From Planctomycetota bacterium (lineage in GTDB: Bacteria; Planctomycetota; J058; JAJDCP01): a stretch of 39,227 nt of DNA. The stretch spans positions 1 to 39,227 of the forward strand of contig JAJDCP010000058.1 of the NCBI GenBank assembly GCA_029260765.1, read 5' to 3'. Both the position numbers and the translations under genes were made by a program. This document shows positions 16,698 to 25,253 of the stretch, in pieces. Position 1 is the stretch's first letter. Every line of letters begins with the position of its first letter. The notes under the pieces were generated by a model, which was given only the letters and a program-made list of their open reading frames with translations, was not told the origin of the DNA and searched no databases.

Positions 16698-18059
16698 TTA
16701 CAGACTCTCGAAGAACAACAGCTCCGGGTCTTCGAGCAGCTCCACGACCCTGTTCATGAAGCGGGCGGCGTCGGCGCCGTCGATGATGCGGTGGTCGAGA
16801 GACATCGACAGGTACATGATCTGACGCACGGCGATCGAGTCGTCGTCGAGCACCACTGCGCGCTTCTTGATCTTGTGCACGCCGACGATCGCCACCTCGG
16901 GGTAGTTGATGATCGGGGTCGCAAACAGTCCCCCGATGCTGCCCGCCGAGGTGATGGTGAAGGTACCGCCCTTGAGGTCCGCAATGCTGGCCTTCTTGCT
17001 GCGCACCGCGCCGGCCAGGCGCGCGATCTCGCCGCACAGGTTGAACAGACTGCGTCCCTGGACGTTCTGCACCACGGGCACGACCAGGCCATCGGGACCG
17101 TCGACAGCCATGCCAAAGTTGTACCAGGGGTACACCCGCAGCTCGTTCTTCGCGTCGTCGATATGGGAATTGAAGCGCGGGAAATCGGGAAGAGCCGCAG
17201 CGAGCGCCTTGAAAATGAATGGCAGGTAGGTCAGCTTGACGCCGCGCTTCTCCGCTTTGGGTTTCAGCCGCTTGCGCAACGCCACCAACTCGGTAACGTC
17301 CACCTCATCCACGTAGCAGAAGTGCGCGGCACGGCTCGTCGACAGGGTCATCTGTTCTTTGATCTTGCGGCGCAGACCGCGGATCGGAATGATCTCGACG
17401 TCGCCGCTGACAGCGGGCAGAGGTTGCGGTGCCGGAACCGCCGCTGGTGCCGCCACGGGCGCGGCACTTGGCGCGGGAGCAGCCGCCGACGCGGGTGCCG
17501 CTGCGCCGGCCACGAAACGCGCGAAATCATCGCGGGTGACCCGACCGTTCGGCCCGCTAGCCGGCACGCTGGCGAGGGCAATGCCCGCCTCCCGCGCCCG
17601 ACGACGGACCGCTGGCGAGGCGAGCACCTTCTTGCTGCCACTGCTCGCCGGTCCAGCATGCGACGCCACCGGCCGAGGCAGGGTCGCGGTCGCGGTCGCG
17701 GTCGCGGCTGCCGGAGGCGGAGGAACTGCAGCGGCCGCGCTTGCCATCACCGGCGCAGCCGCGGGCTCGGCGCGCGCCGCCGGAGCAGCCGCGGGCTCTG
17801 CACGCGCCGCCGGCGCAGAGCCTCCCTCGGCTTCGTCGATCACCGCGATGACCTTGCCCACAGGCACGATATCGCCCTCGGCCGCACACAGCTGGCTCAC
17901 GGTTCCCGCGACCGGGCTGGTGATCTCGACTGTGGCCTTGTCGGTCATCACCTCTACCAGTGGAGCGTCCTCTGCGATCAGCTCGCCCTCTTTGACTCTC
18001 CACTCGACGATCTCGCCCTCGTGCAAACCCTCTCCGAGATCGGGCAGGCGGAATTCCAT
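16698..18059 (-). CDS. 2-oxoacid dehydrogenase E2 (lipoyl acyltransferase)
   Basis: The 453-residue E2 core enzyme transfers the acyl group from E1-bound intermediate to CoA. The lipoyl domain (1-77) carries Lys42 in EVMTDKATVEI. A flexible Ala/Pro linker (about 78-142) follows, then the peripheral subunit-binding domain (about 147-185, ASPAVRRRAREAGI and GPNGRVTRDDF), a second Ala/Pro linker and the catalytic domain (about 225-453) with LDHRIIDGADAA. The linker holds an 11-residue tandem repeat (AAPAARAEPAA type) and an Ala-Thr run encoded by repeated GCGACC-type hexamers near 17685-17708. A single lipoyl domain is usual for branched-chain type E2. It is 64 nt after the E1 beta stop. Confidence 0.93.
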   Translation of the reverse strand: MEFRLPDLGEGLHEGEIVEWRVKEGELIAEDAPLVEVMTDKATVEITSPVAGTVSQLCAAEGDIVPVGKVIAVIDEAEGGSAPAARAEPAAAPAARAEPAAAPVMASAAAAVPPPPAAATATATATLPRPVASHAGPASSGSKKVLASPAVRRRAREAGIALASVPASGPNGRVTRDDFARFVAGAAAPASAAAPAPSAAPVAAPAAVPAPQPLPAVSGDVEIIPIRGLRRKIKEQMTLSTSRAAHFCYVDEVDVTELVALRKRLKPKAEKRGVKLTYLPFIFKALAAALPDFPRFNSHIDDAKNELRVYPWYNFGMAVDGPDGLVVPVVQNVQGRSLFNLCGEIARLAGAVRSKKASIADLKGGTFTITSAGSIGGLFATPIINYPEVAIVGVHKIKKRAVVLDDDSIAVRQIMYLSMSLDHRIIDGADAARFMNRVVELLEDPELLFFESL

Positions 18060-18123
18060 GGTCTATGTCTCCAGGTTGAGTTGGTGCAGGCGCAGCCCGC
18101 GTGTTGAAATCGCGCTCGGCGGT

Positions 18124-19098
18124 TCAGTATGCGCAAGCCTTACGGACTGCCAGGGCCACTCTTTGGGCATTCGGCATGTAGTAGTGTTCGAGTGCATAGG
18201 GGAACGGCGTGTCAAAGCCGGCCACGCGGTAGATCGGCGCCTCGAGGTACTCGATGGCACGTTCGGCGATCAGAGCGGACAACTCCGCGCCAAAGCCGCA
18301 AGAACGGGGAGCCTCATAGACGACCACGCAACGCCCGGTCTTCTTGACTGCATCGAGCACCGCCTCTTCGTCGAGAGGCGCGAGGGTGCGCAGGTCTACG
18401 ATCTCACAGCTGATCCCCTCGGTTTGCAGCTGCTCCGCGGCTTCCTCGCAGATCCGCACCATCGCTCCGTAGGCGAGCAGGGTGCAGTCGCTGCCCGAGC
18501 GGACGTGCCGGACCGTGCCGATGGGCACCGAATACTGTCCCTCCGGCACCTCCTCTTTGACCGAGCGGTACAGGGCCTTGGGCTCGAAGAAGATGACCGG
18601 GTCGGGATCGTCGATAGCCGCCTGCAGCAGCCCCTTGGCGTCGTAGGGAGTCGAGGGCATCACCACCTTCAGGCCAGGGGTGTGGCAGAAGTATGCCTCG
18701 GGGCTCTGGCTGTGGTAGTGGCCGCCTTTGATTCCCCCGCCACTGGGCGTGCGGATCACCATCGGCACCGTGTACTGCCCGGCCGAGCGGTAACGCATCT
18801 TGGCCGCCTCGCTGACGATCTGGTCGAAGGCCGGAAAGATGAAGTCGGCGAATTGGATCTCGGGAACCGGCTTCAGCCCGTACATCGCCATGCCGATGGC
18901 GGTGCCGACGATGCCGCATTCCGACAGGGGAGTGTCGAACACCCGCTCTTTGCCGTACGTGTCGAGCAAGCCATCTGTCGCGAGGAAGACGCCGCCCTTG
19001 CGGGCCACATCCTCTCCGAAAACCACGACATCGCCGTCCTCAGCCATCGCGTCGTGCAGGCCGCGATTGACCGCCTGGATCAAGGTCAGGTTTGCCAC
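18124..19098 (-). CDS. 2-oxoacid dehydrogenase E1 beta subunit
   Basis: The 324-residue transketolase-like beta subunit forms the E1 heterotetramer with E1 alpha. Recognisable segments are the N-terminal LIQAVNRGLHDAMAEDGDVV and FGEDVARKGGVFLATDGL, then NTPLSECGIVG-type spacing (DTPLSECGIVGTAIGMAMYG), RSAGQYTVPMVIRTPSGGG and SQSPEAYFCHTPGLKVVMPS. The C-terminal part contains EIVDLRTLAPLDEEAVLDAV, the usual E1 beta/transketolase C-domain signature. ATG at 19098 has AAGGAGC upstream. The 95-nt gap to the previous gene is the largest in this operon. The single E1 beta must serve one or both E1 alpha subunits. Confidence 0.94.
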   Translation of the reverse strand: MANLTLIQAVNRGLHDAMAEDGDVVVFGEDVARKGGVFLATDGLLDTYGKERVFDTPLSECGIVGTAIGMAMYGLKPVPEIQFADFIFPAFDQIVSEAAKMRYRSAGQYTVPMVIRTPSGGGIKGGHYHSQSPEAYFCHTPGLKVVMPSTPYDAKGLLQAAIDDPDPVIFFEPKALYRSVKEEVPEGQYSVPIGTVRHVRSGSDCTLLAYGAMVRICEEAAEQLQTEGISCEIVDLRTLAPLDEEAVLDAVKKTGRCVVVYEAPRSCGFGAELSALIAERAIEYLEAPIYRVAGFDTPFPYALEHYYMPNAQRVALAVRKACAY

Positions 19099-19193
19099 GT
19101 TACGCTCCTTGTGAACACCGTGTCTGCTGGGCGGCCGACCGTCTCTGGCCTGCCGCGTGGTCCGAGCCCCGCGAGCTGCGGGGCAGGTTTGTG

Positions 19194-20300
19194 TTACAGG
19201 GGGAATGCCTGCGAACGATTCTCGATCTCACCCAGCTGCTCGAGCTCGGCGAGGAACTCCTCGCGTTGCCGCTGCAGCGTGGCGGGCATCTCCGCAAAGA
19301 CGTCGTCGAACATGCCGGCGATCGGCTGTCCAGGCTGGCTGAGCACGCGCTTGAACGCGGCCGCGACCTGTTCACTGCATTCGGCCAACAGCGCGGCTTC
19401 CCGTGCGGCATCCCACAGCCCGTGGGCCATCAGGTAGTTGCGCAAGCGGTCGACGGGGTCTTTCTTCTCCCACTCCGCGAACATCTCTTTCGGCACGTAT
19501 TTGCCCGCATCGTCTGAAGAGGTATGGGAGGACATGCGGAAGGTCAGCGCCTCGATCAAGGTCGGCCCCTCGCCAGCACGCGCGCGTTCGGCCGCTTTGC
19601 GGGTGGCCTCGTAGACAGCGAAGATGTCGTTGCCGTCCACCCGCACTCCCGGCATGCCATATGCGGCGGCCTTCTCCGCCAGCGTCTCGCTGGCCGTCTG
19701 CTCGGACACCGGGCAAGAGATCGCCCACTGATTGTTGGTGATGAAGAACACAATCGGCGCCTTCGCGACCGCGGCGAAGTTGAGCCCGCTGTGGAAGTCG
19801 TTCGAGCTGGTGCCGCCGTCGCCCATGAATGTCAACACCACCCGCCCGTCTTTGCGGTAACGCGCAGCCATCGCCGCGCCGGTCGCCTGGGTGATCTGCG
19901 TGCCGATCGGGCTGGAGATCGAGGTGAAGTGGATGTCCTTGAAGGCGAAATGGTTCGGCATCTGCCGGCCCTTGACGATGTCGGCCGTGTTCCCCACCAG
20001 CTGCGCGATCATCGGATCGAGCGCGAGCCCACGCAGCAGCGGAATACCCGTCTCCCGGTAGGAAGGGAAGATCCAGTCTTCAGCTTCGAGCGCCGCGGCA
20101 CTTCCGATATGGCAGGCCTCTGAGCCGCGGCAGGGGACATAGAAGCCGATGCGCCCTTGACGCTGCGCGCGCATCGCCCGGTCGTCCAGAGCCCGTGTCA
20201 TGAGCATCACACGGTACATCTTCAACAACAACTCGTCTGAAAGGTCTACGGCGCGGCGCAACCCCTCGGGGGTGAGGATCGACAGCATGGTCTCGGTCAA
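19194..20300 (-). CDS. 2-oxoacid dehydrogenase E1 alpha subunit (first copy, proximal)
   Basis: This 368-residue E1 alpha is paralogous to the copy at 15581-16696. The ThDP motif GDGGTSSNDFHSGLNFAAVA ends in NNQWAIS. SISSPIGTQITQATGAAMAA and the phosphorylation-loop-like RMSSHTSSDDAGKYVP are in the expected places, and the C-terminus again ends in AFPL. TTG at 20300 is preceded by AAGGAG with 6-nt spacing, and its TTGA overlaps the lipA stop by 4 bp, a coupling signature; ATG at 20288 is the alternative. The two E1 alpha proteins align over their whole length but differ in the substrate-channel region, so they may differ in substrate. Confidence 0.92.
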   Translation of the reverse strand: MTETMLSILTPEGLRRAVDLSDELLLKMYRVMLMTRALDDRAMRAQRQGRIGFYVPCRGSEACHIGSAAALEAEDWIFPSYRETGIPLLRGLALDPMIAQLVGNTADIVKGRQMPNHFAFKDIHFTSISSPIGTQITQATGAAMAARYRKDGRVVLTFMGDGGTSSNDFHSGLNFAAVAKAPIVFFITNNQWAISCPVSEQTASETLAEKAAAYGMPGVRVDGNDIFAVYEATRKAAERARAGEGPTLIEALTFRMSSHTSSDDAGKYVPKEMFAEWEKKDPVDRLRNYLMAHGLWDAAREAALLAECSEQVAAAFKRVLSQPGQPIAGMFDDVFAEMPATLQRQREEFLAELEQLGEIENRSQAFPL

Positions 20301-21235
20301 GATTCGCTCCTTCCACGACTCGCCTGCAGCTCGCGCTTGATGAAGAACTCGGCAGCCCGGTACGAGCTTCGGACCAGAGGCCCCGAAGCGGTGTATTGGA
20401 AGCCGAGCGACGCGCCGAGCTGGCGGTAGGACTCGAAGACGTCCGGATGGACATACTCGATGACAGGATGATGACGGGCCGTCGGCTGCAGATACTGGCC
20501 GATGGTCACGAAGTCCACGCCCACGCCACGCAGATCATGCAGGCATTGCTCGACTTCTTCACGGCTCTCGCCGATTCCCACCATGATCGAAGACTTGGTA
20601 AAGGTGTCAGGCCGCAGCTCTTTGGAGATACGCAAGACGTCCAGGGACTGTCTGTAGTTGCAGCGCTTGTCGCGCATCTCACGGGTCAACCGCTCGGTAA
20701 CCTCGATGTTGTGCGCGAACACGTCCGGCTCCCCCTCCAGCAAGGCCGACAAGGCGTCGCGTTTGCCCAGGAAGTCTCCGACCAGCGTCTCGAGCAGCAA
20801 CCCTGGGTTGCGGCGCCGGATGGCCTGCAGTGTCCTGGCGACGTGCGCGGCGCCCCCATCCGCCAGATCGTCCCGATCGACCATGGTCAGAACCACATAC
20901 TCCAGCCCCAGCCCGGCCAGCATGGCGGCGACATTCTCGGGCTCGTCCCCATCGACCACGCCCTTGGGGTTGCCCGTCTTGACGGCGCAGAATCGGCACG
21001 CTCGGGTGCAGGTGTCGCCGAGCAGCATCACCGTCAGGGTGCCGCCCCCCCAACACTCACCGATGTTCGGGCAGCGCGCCTCTTCGCAGACAGTATTCAG
21101 CTGCCGAGAGCGCAACTGGCCCTTGAGCCGTGTATAATTCTCGCCCCCCGGGGCCCGCACCTTCAACCAGCGTGGCTTGCGGGGGAGTCTGGGAGCGGCG
21201 GTTGGGCTGCAGGTTGCAGGTTTGTTCGGATTCAC
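20297..21235 (-). CDS. lipA: Lipoyl synthase
   Basis: This radical-SAM enzyme inserts two sulfurs into octanoyl-protein to make the lipoyl group needed by E2. The 312 residues are normal. Both cluster motifs are intact: the auxiliary-cluster CEEARCPNIGEC (CX4CX5C) and the radical-SAM CTRACRFC (CX3CX2C). The SSIMVGIGES segment and C-terminal VRSSYRA, whose serine is an auxiliary-cluster ligand in studied homologues, are present. GTG at 21235 is the start of this first gene of the dehydrogenase operon. Being first means lipoate synthesis rises with the enzyme that uses it. No lipB or lplA is in the window. Confidence 0.95.
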   Translation of the reverse strand: MNPNKPATCSPTAAPRLPRKPRWLKVRAPGGENYTRLKGQLRSRQLNTVCEEARCPNIGECWGGGTLTVMLLGDTCTRACRFCAVKTGNPKGVVDGDEPENVAAMLAGLGLEYVVLTMVDRDDLADGGAAHVARTLQAIRRRNPGLLLETLVGDFLGKRDALSALLEGEPDVFAHNIEVTERLTREMRDKRCNYRQSLDVLRISKELRPDTFTKSSIMVGIGESREEVEQCLHDLRGVGVDFVTIGQYLQPTARHHPVIEYVHPDVFESYRQLGASLGFQYTASGPLVRSSYRAAEFFIKRELQASRGRSES

Positions 21236-21268
21236 GCCGTCCGTCCTCGTAAGAGATGGGGCCTCCTA

Positions 21269-21298
21269 GAATACAGGCAAGCCGCCGGCCAGAGCAAG
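21269..21298 (-). promoter_or_regulatory. Candidate sigma-70-type promoter of the lipA operon
   Basis: Read on the minus strand, TTGCTC (21298-21293) is a -35 candidate and TATTCT (21274-21269) a -10 candidate, with 18 bp between. The start codon is at 21235. It lies in the divergent region shared with the BamA-type gene. Confidence 0.4.
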
Positions 21299-21391
21299 GC
21301 CTGGCTAGGGTGGAACATGCTTTGCTGCCTGCAGACAGCAGCACAGCAGGCAACGCGCGAGAGCGCCGGAGTAGCCGGCAGGAGAGCAGGC

Positions 21392-23680
21392 GTGGGTCCC
21401 GAAGCACAGCCAGGCGGTCGACCGGCACGGCAGCGCGGCATTCCGCACAGCCTGACCGTACTGTGTTGGCTGACGCTCAGCCTGATGGCCTGGGGCCAGC
21501 AACGCGTCGTCGACGTGGAGATCCGCGGCCTGCAGCCGACAGACCCGCAGCCGGGCGCACTCGCGACCTTCCCCGGCGCGCTCTTTGATCTGCGTAGCCT
21601 CGAGGCCGATCTGCGGCGCATGCAACAGAGCGGCTTCTACCACGACTCGATCAGCGTCAGTCTGCGCCAGACTCCTGAGGGGCCGGTGGTGATCTTCTTC
21701 CTGCAAGCCCGCCCACGCTTGGCCGAAGCGGCAACGGTGGTCGGCCTGGAGCTGTTCGACCCCGACTATCTGTACGACGGGCTGGCTGCCGGCGACCCGC
21801 TCAATCCTCAGCGCGTCGCCGCCGCCGAGGAGAGTTTGCGCGTGCACCTGCAACGCCGTGGTCGCTGGTGGTGCACCGTCGAGTCACGCATCGAGAGCAC
21901 AGACGGCCAGGCACGGGTCGAGCTGCGGGTCTCCGAGGGCCCAGAAGTCGAGCTCGGCGCGCTGCAATTCGCGGGAAACTCGGCGCTGACGACCAGCGAG
22001 CTGCGGGAGGTGCTCGAAGCGTTTGAGCTGACGAGCTTCCGCCGCAGCAGCTACGAACAACTCGCCCACGTGCTGCAGCTGCACTACCTCGACAAGGGCT
22101 ACCTGCGGGCCGAAGTCTGGCTACAGGAGGTCGAGGAGGAGTGGGCCCGGGGCCTGGTGCACCTGCGCTTTGGCATCGATGAGGGGAAGCGTTTCCTGTT
22201 GCGTCGCCTCGAGCTGCCTGCCGATGCACCGGACATGGACATCGCCCTGAACGCGCCCGTCTCCCTGCCAGAGTTGCGCGCGCTGCGCGCGCGGATCGCC
22301 CTGGACTACGAAGACCGCGGCTATTTCCAGGCCGAGCTGCGCGAGACCGTGCGTTTTGTTGGCGAACGCGAGGTCGATGTGCGCCTGCAGACCGAGCCCG
22401 GCCCGCGGCTGAAGGTCGGCCGCATCGAGCTATTCGGCAACCTGAAGTCGCGGGACACTCTGGTCTACGAACGCCTCGCCCTCAAGCCCGGCGCTTATCC
22501 CACGCCCGGTTGGCGCGACATCAGCCTGCGCCGCCTGCAACGTCCCGATCTGTTCGACCAGGTCCGCATCCAGATGCAACCAGGCGGAGAGCCGGGGCAC
22601 CAGGACTTCCGTGTCGACCTGAAAGAAGCCTGGACCCGTGGCGTCCGATTCGCAGGCAGCTTCAACGAGGTGGCGGGTCCACTGGGGGACGTCTTCCTCG
22701 AAGAGAGCAACTTCGACATCACGCGGCTGCCCAACAGCCTCGCCGACTTCATCGCCGGCCGCGGCTTCGCGGGGGGCGGCCAGCGCTTGTCCTTGAGCTG
22801 GGGACTCGGCAAGGACCGCATGCGTGGCCGGATCCGTTACATCTATCCGGGATTGGGGGCCCCCAATCTCGACCTGTACCTGGTGGCCCGCGCGGAGACG
22901 CAGCGTCTCGAGGCGCACCGTGAGATCGTCTTCGCCTTCGAGCCCGAGCTGCGTCAGCTGCTGACCGACAACATGTGGCTCGGCTGGGGACTGCGGGTGG
23001 CCCAGCTGAGCGTCGACCAGATCGACAACCTCGACGCCTTCCAGATCCTGGTCGACTCAGGCAACCACCAGGTGGCCAGCGCGCAATTGCGCTGGGTCTG
23101 GGACCGGCGTCGCCAGTTCCCACTCGGCTGGACCGGTAGCTATTTCGAAGCCGGGGTCAAGCTGCAGGCTGGCCTCAACGGGGGGGACTCGGATCTTTTT
23201 CAGGGCGATGTGCGCGCAGAGTGGGGCAGCGCGCTGCCGGGCATATTCGAGGATCTGGGCATCGAGCTCAAGCTGGGGGCCGGGTTCATCGAGCCGCTCG
23301 ATGGCGAGCGGGTCACCATCTTCGACCGCTACTACCTCGGCGGACGGCGCTTTTTGCGGGGTTTCCGCTTTCGAGGAGCAGGGCCGCGTGAGGCCGGCGA
23401 GCCCATCGGCGGCCGGGCGCGCGCGACCGGATCGTTGGACTTGACCTTCCCGTTGTTCTGGGAGCGCCTGCGCGGCAGCCTGTTCGTCGGGGGTGGGCTG
23501 CTTGCCGAGTCGTGGCAAGAGGCAGAGTTTGAAGACGCCCGCGTTGCGGCTGGGGCCGGCTTGCGTTTGCTGGTGCCCGAGTTCAACTTCCCCGTGCTGT
23601 TCGACTTCGCCTTCCCGATGATCCGTGACAGCAGCGACGACACCGAGATCTTCAGCTTCAGCTTCCAGGTGTTCTATTGA
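21392..23680 (+). CDS. BamA/Omp85-family outer-membrane assembly protein
   Basis: The 762-residue product carries a signal peptide (hydrophobic segment HSLTVLCWLTLSLMAWGQQ, cleavage after Gln-Gln-type residues near 40). POTRA-like domains run from about 43 to 390 (GNSALTTSELREVLEAFEL, then VGRIELFGNLKSRDTLVYER), then a beta-barrel from about 410. The Omp85 motif appears as RRFLRGFRFRGAGP followed by IGGRARATGSLDLTFPL. The C-terminus ends FSFQVFY, the aromatic end of outer-membrane proteins. It should insert beta-barrel proteins into the outer membrane. GTG at 21392 has GGAGAG 5 nt upstream; the longer open frame is antisense to lipA. TamA is the main alternative. Confidence 0.85.
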   Translation: MGPEAQPGGRPARQRGIPHSLTVLCWLTLSLMAWGQQRVVDVEIRGLQPTDPQPGALATFPGALFDLRSLEADLRRMQQSGFYHDSISVSLRQTPEGPVVIFFLQARPRLAEAATVVGLELFDPDYLYDGLAAGDPLNPQRVAAAEESLRVHLQRRGRWWCTVESRIESTDGQARVELRVSEGPEVELGALQFAGNSALTTSELREVLEAFELTSFRRSSYEQLAHVLQLHYLDKGYLRAEVWLQEVEEEWARGLVHLRFGIDEGKRFLLRRLELPADAPDMDIALNAPVSLPELRALRARIALDYEDRGYFQAELRETVRFVGEREVDVRLQTEPGPRLKVGRIELFGNLKSRDTLVYERLALKPGAYPTPGWRDISLRRLQRPDLFDQVRIQMQPGGEPGHQDFRVDLKEAWTRGVRFAGSFNEVAGPLGDVFLEESNFDITRLPNSLADFIAGRGFAGGGQRLSLSWGLGKDRMRGRIRYIYPGLGAPNLDLYLVARAETQRLEAHREIVFAFEPELRQLLTDNMWLGWGLRVAQLSVDQIDNLDAFQILVDSGNHQVASAQLRWVWDRRRQFPLGWTGSYFEAGVKLQAGLNGGDSDLFQGDVRAEWGSALPGIFEDLGIELKLGAGFIEPLDGERVTIFDRYYLGGRRFLRGFRFRGAGPREAGEPIGGRARATGSLDLTFPLFWERLRGSLFVGGGLLAESWQEAEFEDARVAAGAGLRLLVPEFNFPVLFDFAFPMIRDSSDDTEIFSFSFQVFY

Positions 23681-23750
23681 GGATGTAGGGACCGCCGCGC
23701 CGTGAGGAGCTCCCATCCAACACGGCCCAAGAACAAAAGGAGCGACAGCC

Positions 23751-24272
23751 GTGAGCAAAGATCCGCGCAAACAAGTGTTCATCGCCGACTACGATCCGGC
23801 CTGGCCCCGCAGCTTCCAACAAATCGCGCAGCAGCTGCGCGGCCTCTGTGGACCTCTGCTGCAGTCCGTCGAGCATGTCGGCTCCACCTCGGTGCCCGAC
23901 CTGGCGGCCAAGCCGATCATCGACGCCATGCCCGGAGTGCGCTCGCTCGAGGACGCCGATGCCTGCGTTCCGCTGCTGGTGGCCGCCGGCTACCGGTACA
24001 TCGCCAAGCATGAGGACGTGTTCCCCCAGCGGCGGCTGCTGGCTCTCGACACCGCACCCGTGTGCCATCTACACATGGTGGTCATCGGCAGCAGCTTCTG
24101 GAACGAGCATCTGGCCTTCCGCGACGCTCTGCGCGCAGACCCGGAAACGAAGCGCCGCTATGCTGAGCTCAAGCGGCGGCTGGCCCTTCGTTTCTCCCAT
24201 GACCGCGGCAGCTATACCGACGCCAAGGGGGCCTTCATCCGGGGTGTGGTCGAACGGTCACGCAAACCCTGA
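23751..24272 (+). CDS. GrpB / UPF0157 family nucleotidyltransferase-fold protein
   Basis: This 173-residue protein belongs to the GrpB family, which has a nucleotidyltransferase fold and no settled cellular role. Characteristic segments are IADYDPAWPRSFQQIAQQL, VEHVGSTSVPDLAAKPIID (the family signature, with the GS and paired acidic residues), LHMVVIGSSFWNEHLAFRD and the C-terminal Tyr-X-X-X-Lys helix (SYTDAKGAFI). GTG at 23751 is preceded by AAAAGGAG at good distance. The stop codon is 3 bp from the stop of the converging CoaC-Dut gene. Confidence 0.88.
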   Translation: MSKDPRKQVFIADYDPAWPRSFQQIAQQLRGLCGPLLQSVEHVGSTSVPDLAAKPIIDAMPGVRSLEDADACVPLLVAAGYRYIAKHEDVFPQRRLLALDTAPVCHLHMVVIGSSFWNEHLAFRDALRADPETKRRYAELKRRLALRFSHDRGSYTDAKGAFIRGVVERSRKP

Positions 24273-24275
24273 GCC

Positions 24276-25253
24276 TCAGGCATCCGTGTGCCCAAAGCCG
24301 CCCTCCCCGCGCGCCGTGTCCTCCAACGCCTCCACCTGCTGCCAGCGGACGCGCGCACACCGAGCCACCACAAGCTGGGCGATGCGCTCCCCGGCGGCCA
24401 CCTCGTATGCGCTCTTGCCCAGGTTGATCAGCAGCACACCGACGTCTCCGCGGTAGTCGGCGTCGATGGTGCCGGGGGCGTTCAGGACGCTGAGGCCGTG
24501 CTTGTTGGCCAGGCCGCTGCGGGGCCGCACCTGCGCTTCATAGCCGCGGGGCAGCTCTACGCGCAGGCCCGTGGGTACGAGCGCGTGGGCGCCGGGTCCG
24601 AGCCGCACCGCCTCGGCAGCCATCAGGTCCATGCCCGCGGCGCCGGCAGTCTGGTATGCGGGCAGCGGCCCGACGCAGACCACCCGGACCGGCAAGCCGG
24701 GCGCCGGCGCCTGCTTGCCTGCCTCCAGGCTGGCCGCGATGCGCGCGAGGATGGTCTCTACGGCGGCAAGCCGTCCCTGGCCCTCCCAGCCGCAGGCCAG
24801 CATGCCCGCTTCCGGGTCGATGATCTGGAAGCCGGCCTCGCGCAAGGCCAGCAAGTTGCTCTGCACCCGGGGATTGTGCCACATGCGGTGATTCATCGCC
24901 GGCGCCACCAGCACCGGACAGCGCACCGACAGCAGCGTTGTGCTCAGGGCGTCGTCGGCCAGACCGTGGGCCGCCTTGGCGAGCAGGTTGGCCGTGGCCG
25001 GTGCCACGACCAGCAGATCTGCCCGGTCTGTGGCCGCGATGTGCGGGCAGTTGTCGGGATGCAGCTCAGGGAAGACGCTCTCGATCACGGGGTTGCCGGT
25101 CAAGGTGCGCAGCGCATAGGCAGAGACCAGCCGGGCGCCGGAGCGGGTCAAGATGGCGGTGACCTGGTGTCCTTGTTTGCGCAGTGCCGAGGCGAGATCA
25201 CAGGCCTTGTACGCCGCGATACTACCCGTCACACCTAGAAGGATCTCTGCCAT
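24276..25253 (-). CDS. Fusion of phosphopantothenoylcysteine decarboxylase (CoaC domain) and dUTPase
   Basis: The gene encodes 325 residues. Residues 1-180 are a CoaC flavoprotein: [18 protein letters not shown], catalytic-type His71 in [15 protein letters not shown] (118-125) and the clamp CGWEGQGRL (154-162). CoaB, which normally follows in bifunctional CoaBC, is absent. Residues 190-325 are instead a trimeric-type dUTPase with all five motifs: [10 protein letters not shown] (203-212), [10 protein letters not shown] (244-253), [11 protein letters not shown] (261-271, Asp264), GERIAQLVV (288-296) and [10 protein letters not shown] (315-324). It overlaps gmk by 32 bp. The domains serve unrelated pathways, CoA synthesis and removal of dUTP; both look functional. 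CoaB must be encoded elsewhere. Confidence 0.9.
   Translation of the reverse strand: MAEILLGVTGSIAAYKACDLASALRKQGHQVTAILTRSGARLVSAYALRTLTGNPVIESVFPELHPDNCPHIAATDRADLLVVAPATANLLAKAAHGLADDALSTTLLSVRCPVLVAPAMNHRMWHNPRVQSNLLALREAGFQIIDPEAGMLACGWEGQGRLAAVETILARIAASLEAGKQAPAPGLPVRVVCVGPLPAYQTAGAAGMDLMAAEAVRLGPGAHALVPTGLRVELPRGYEAQVRPRSGLANKHGLSVLNAPGTIDADYRGDVGVLLINLGKSAYEVAAGERIAQLVVARCARVRWQQVEALEDTARGEGGFGHTDA

Noticed and set aside
20396..21391. N-terminal extension of the BamA-type frame over lipA
   Set aside because: It is antisense to lipA; the GTG at 21392 has a ribosome site and gives a proper signal peptide.
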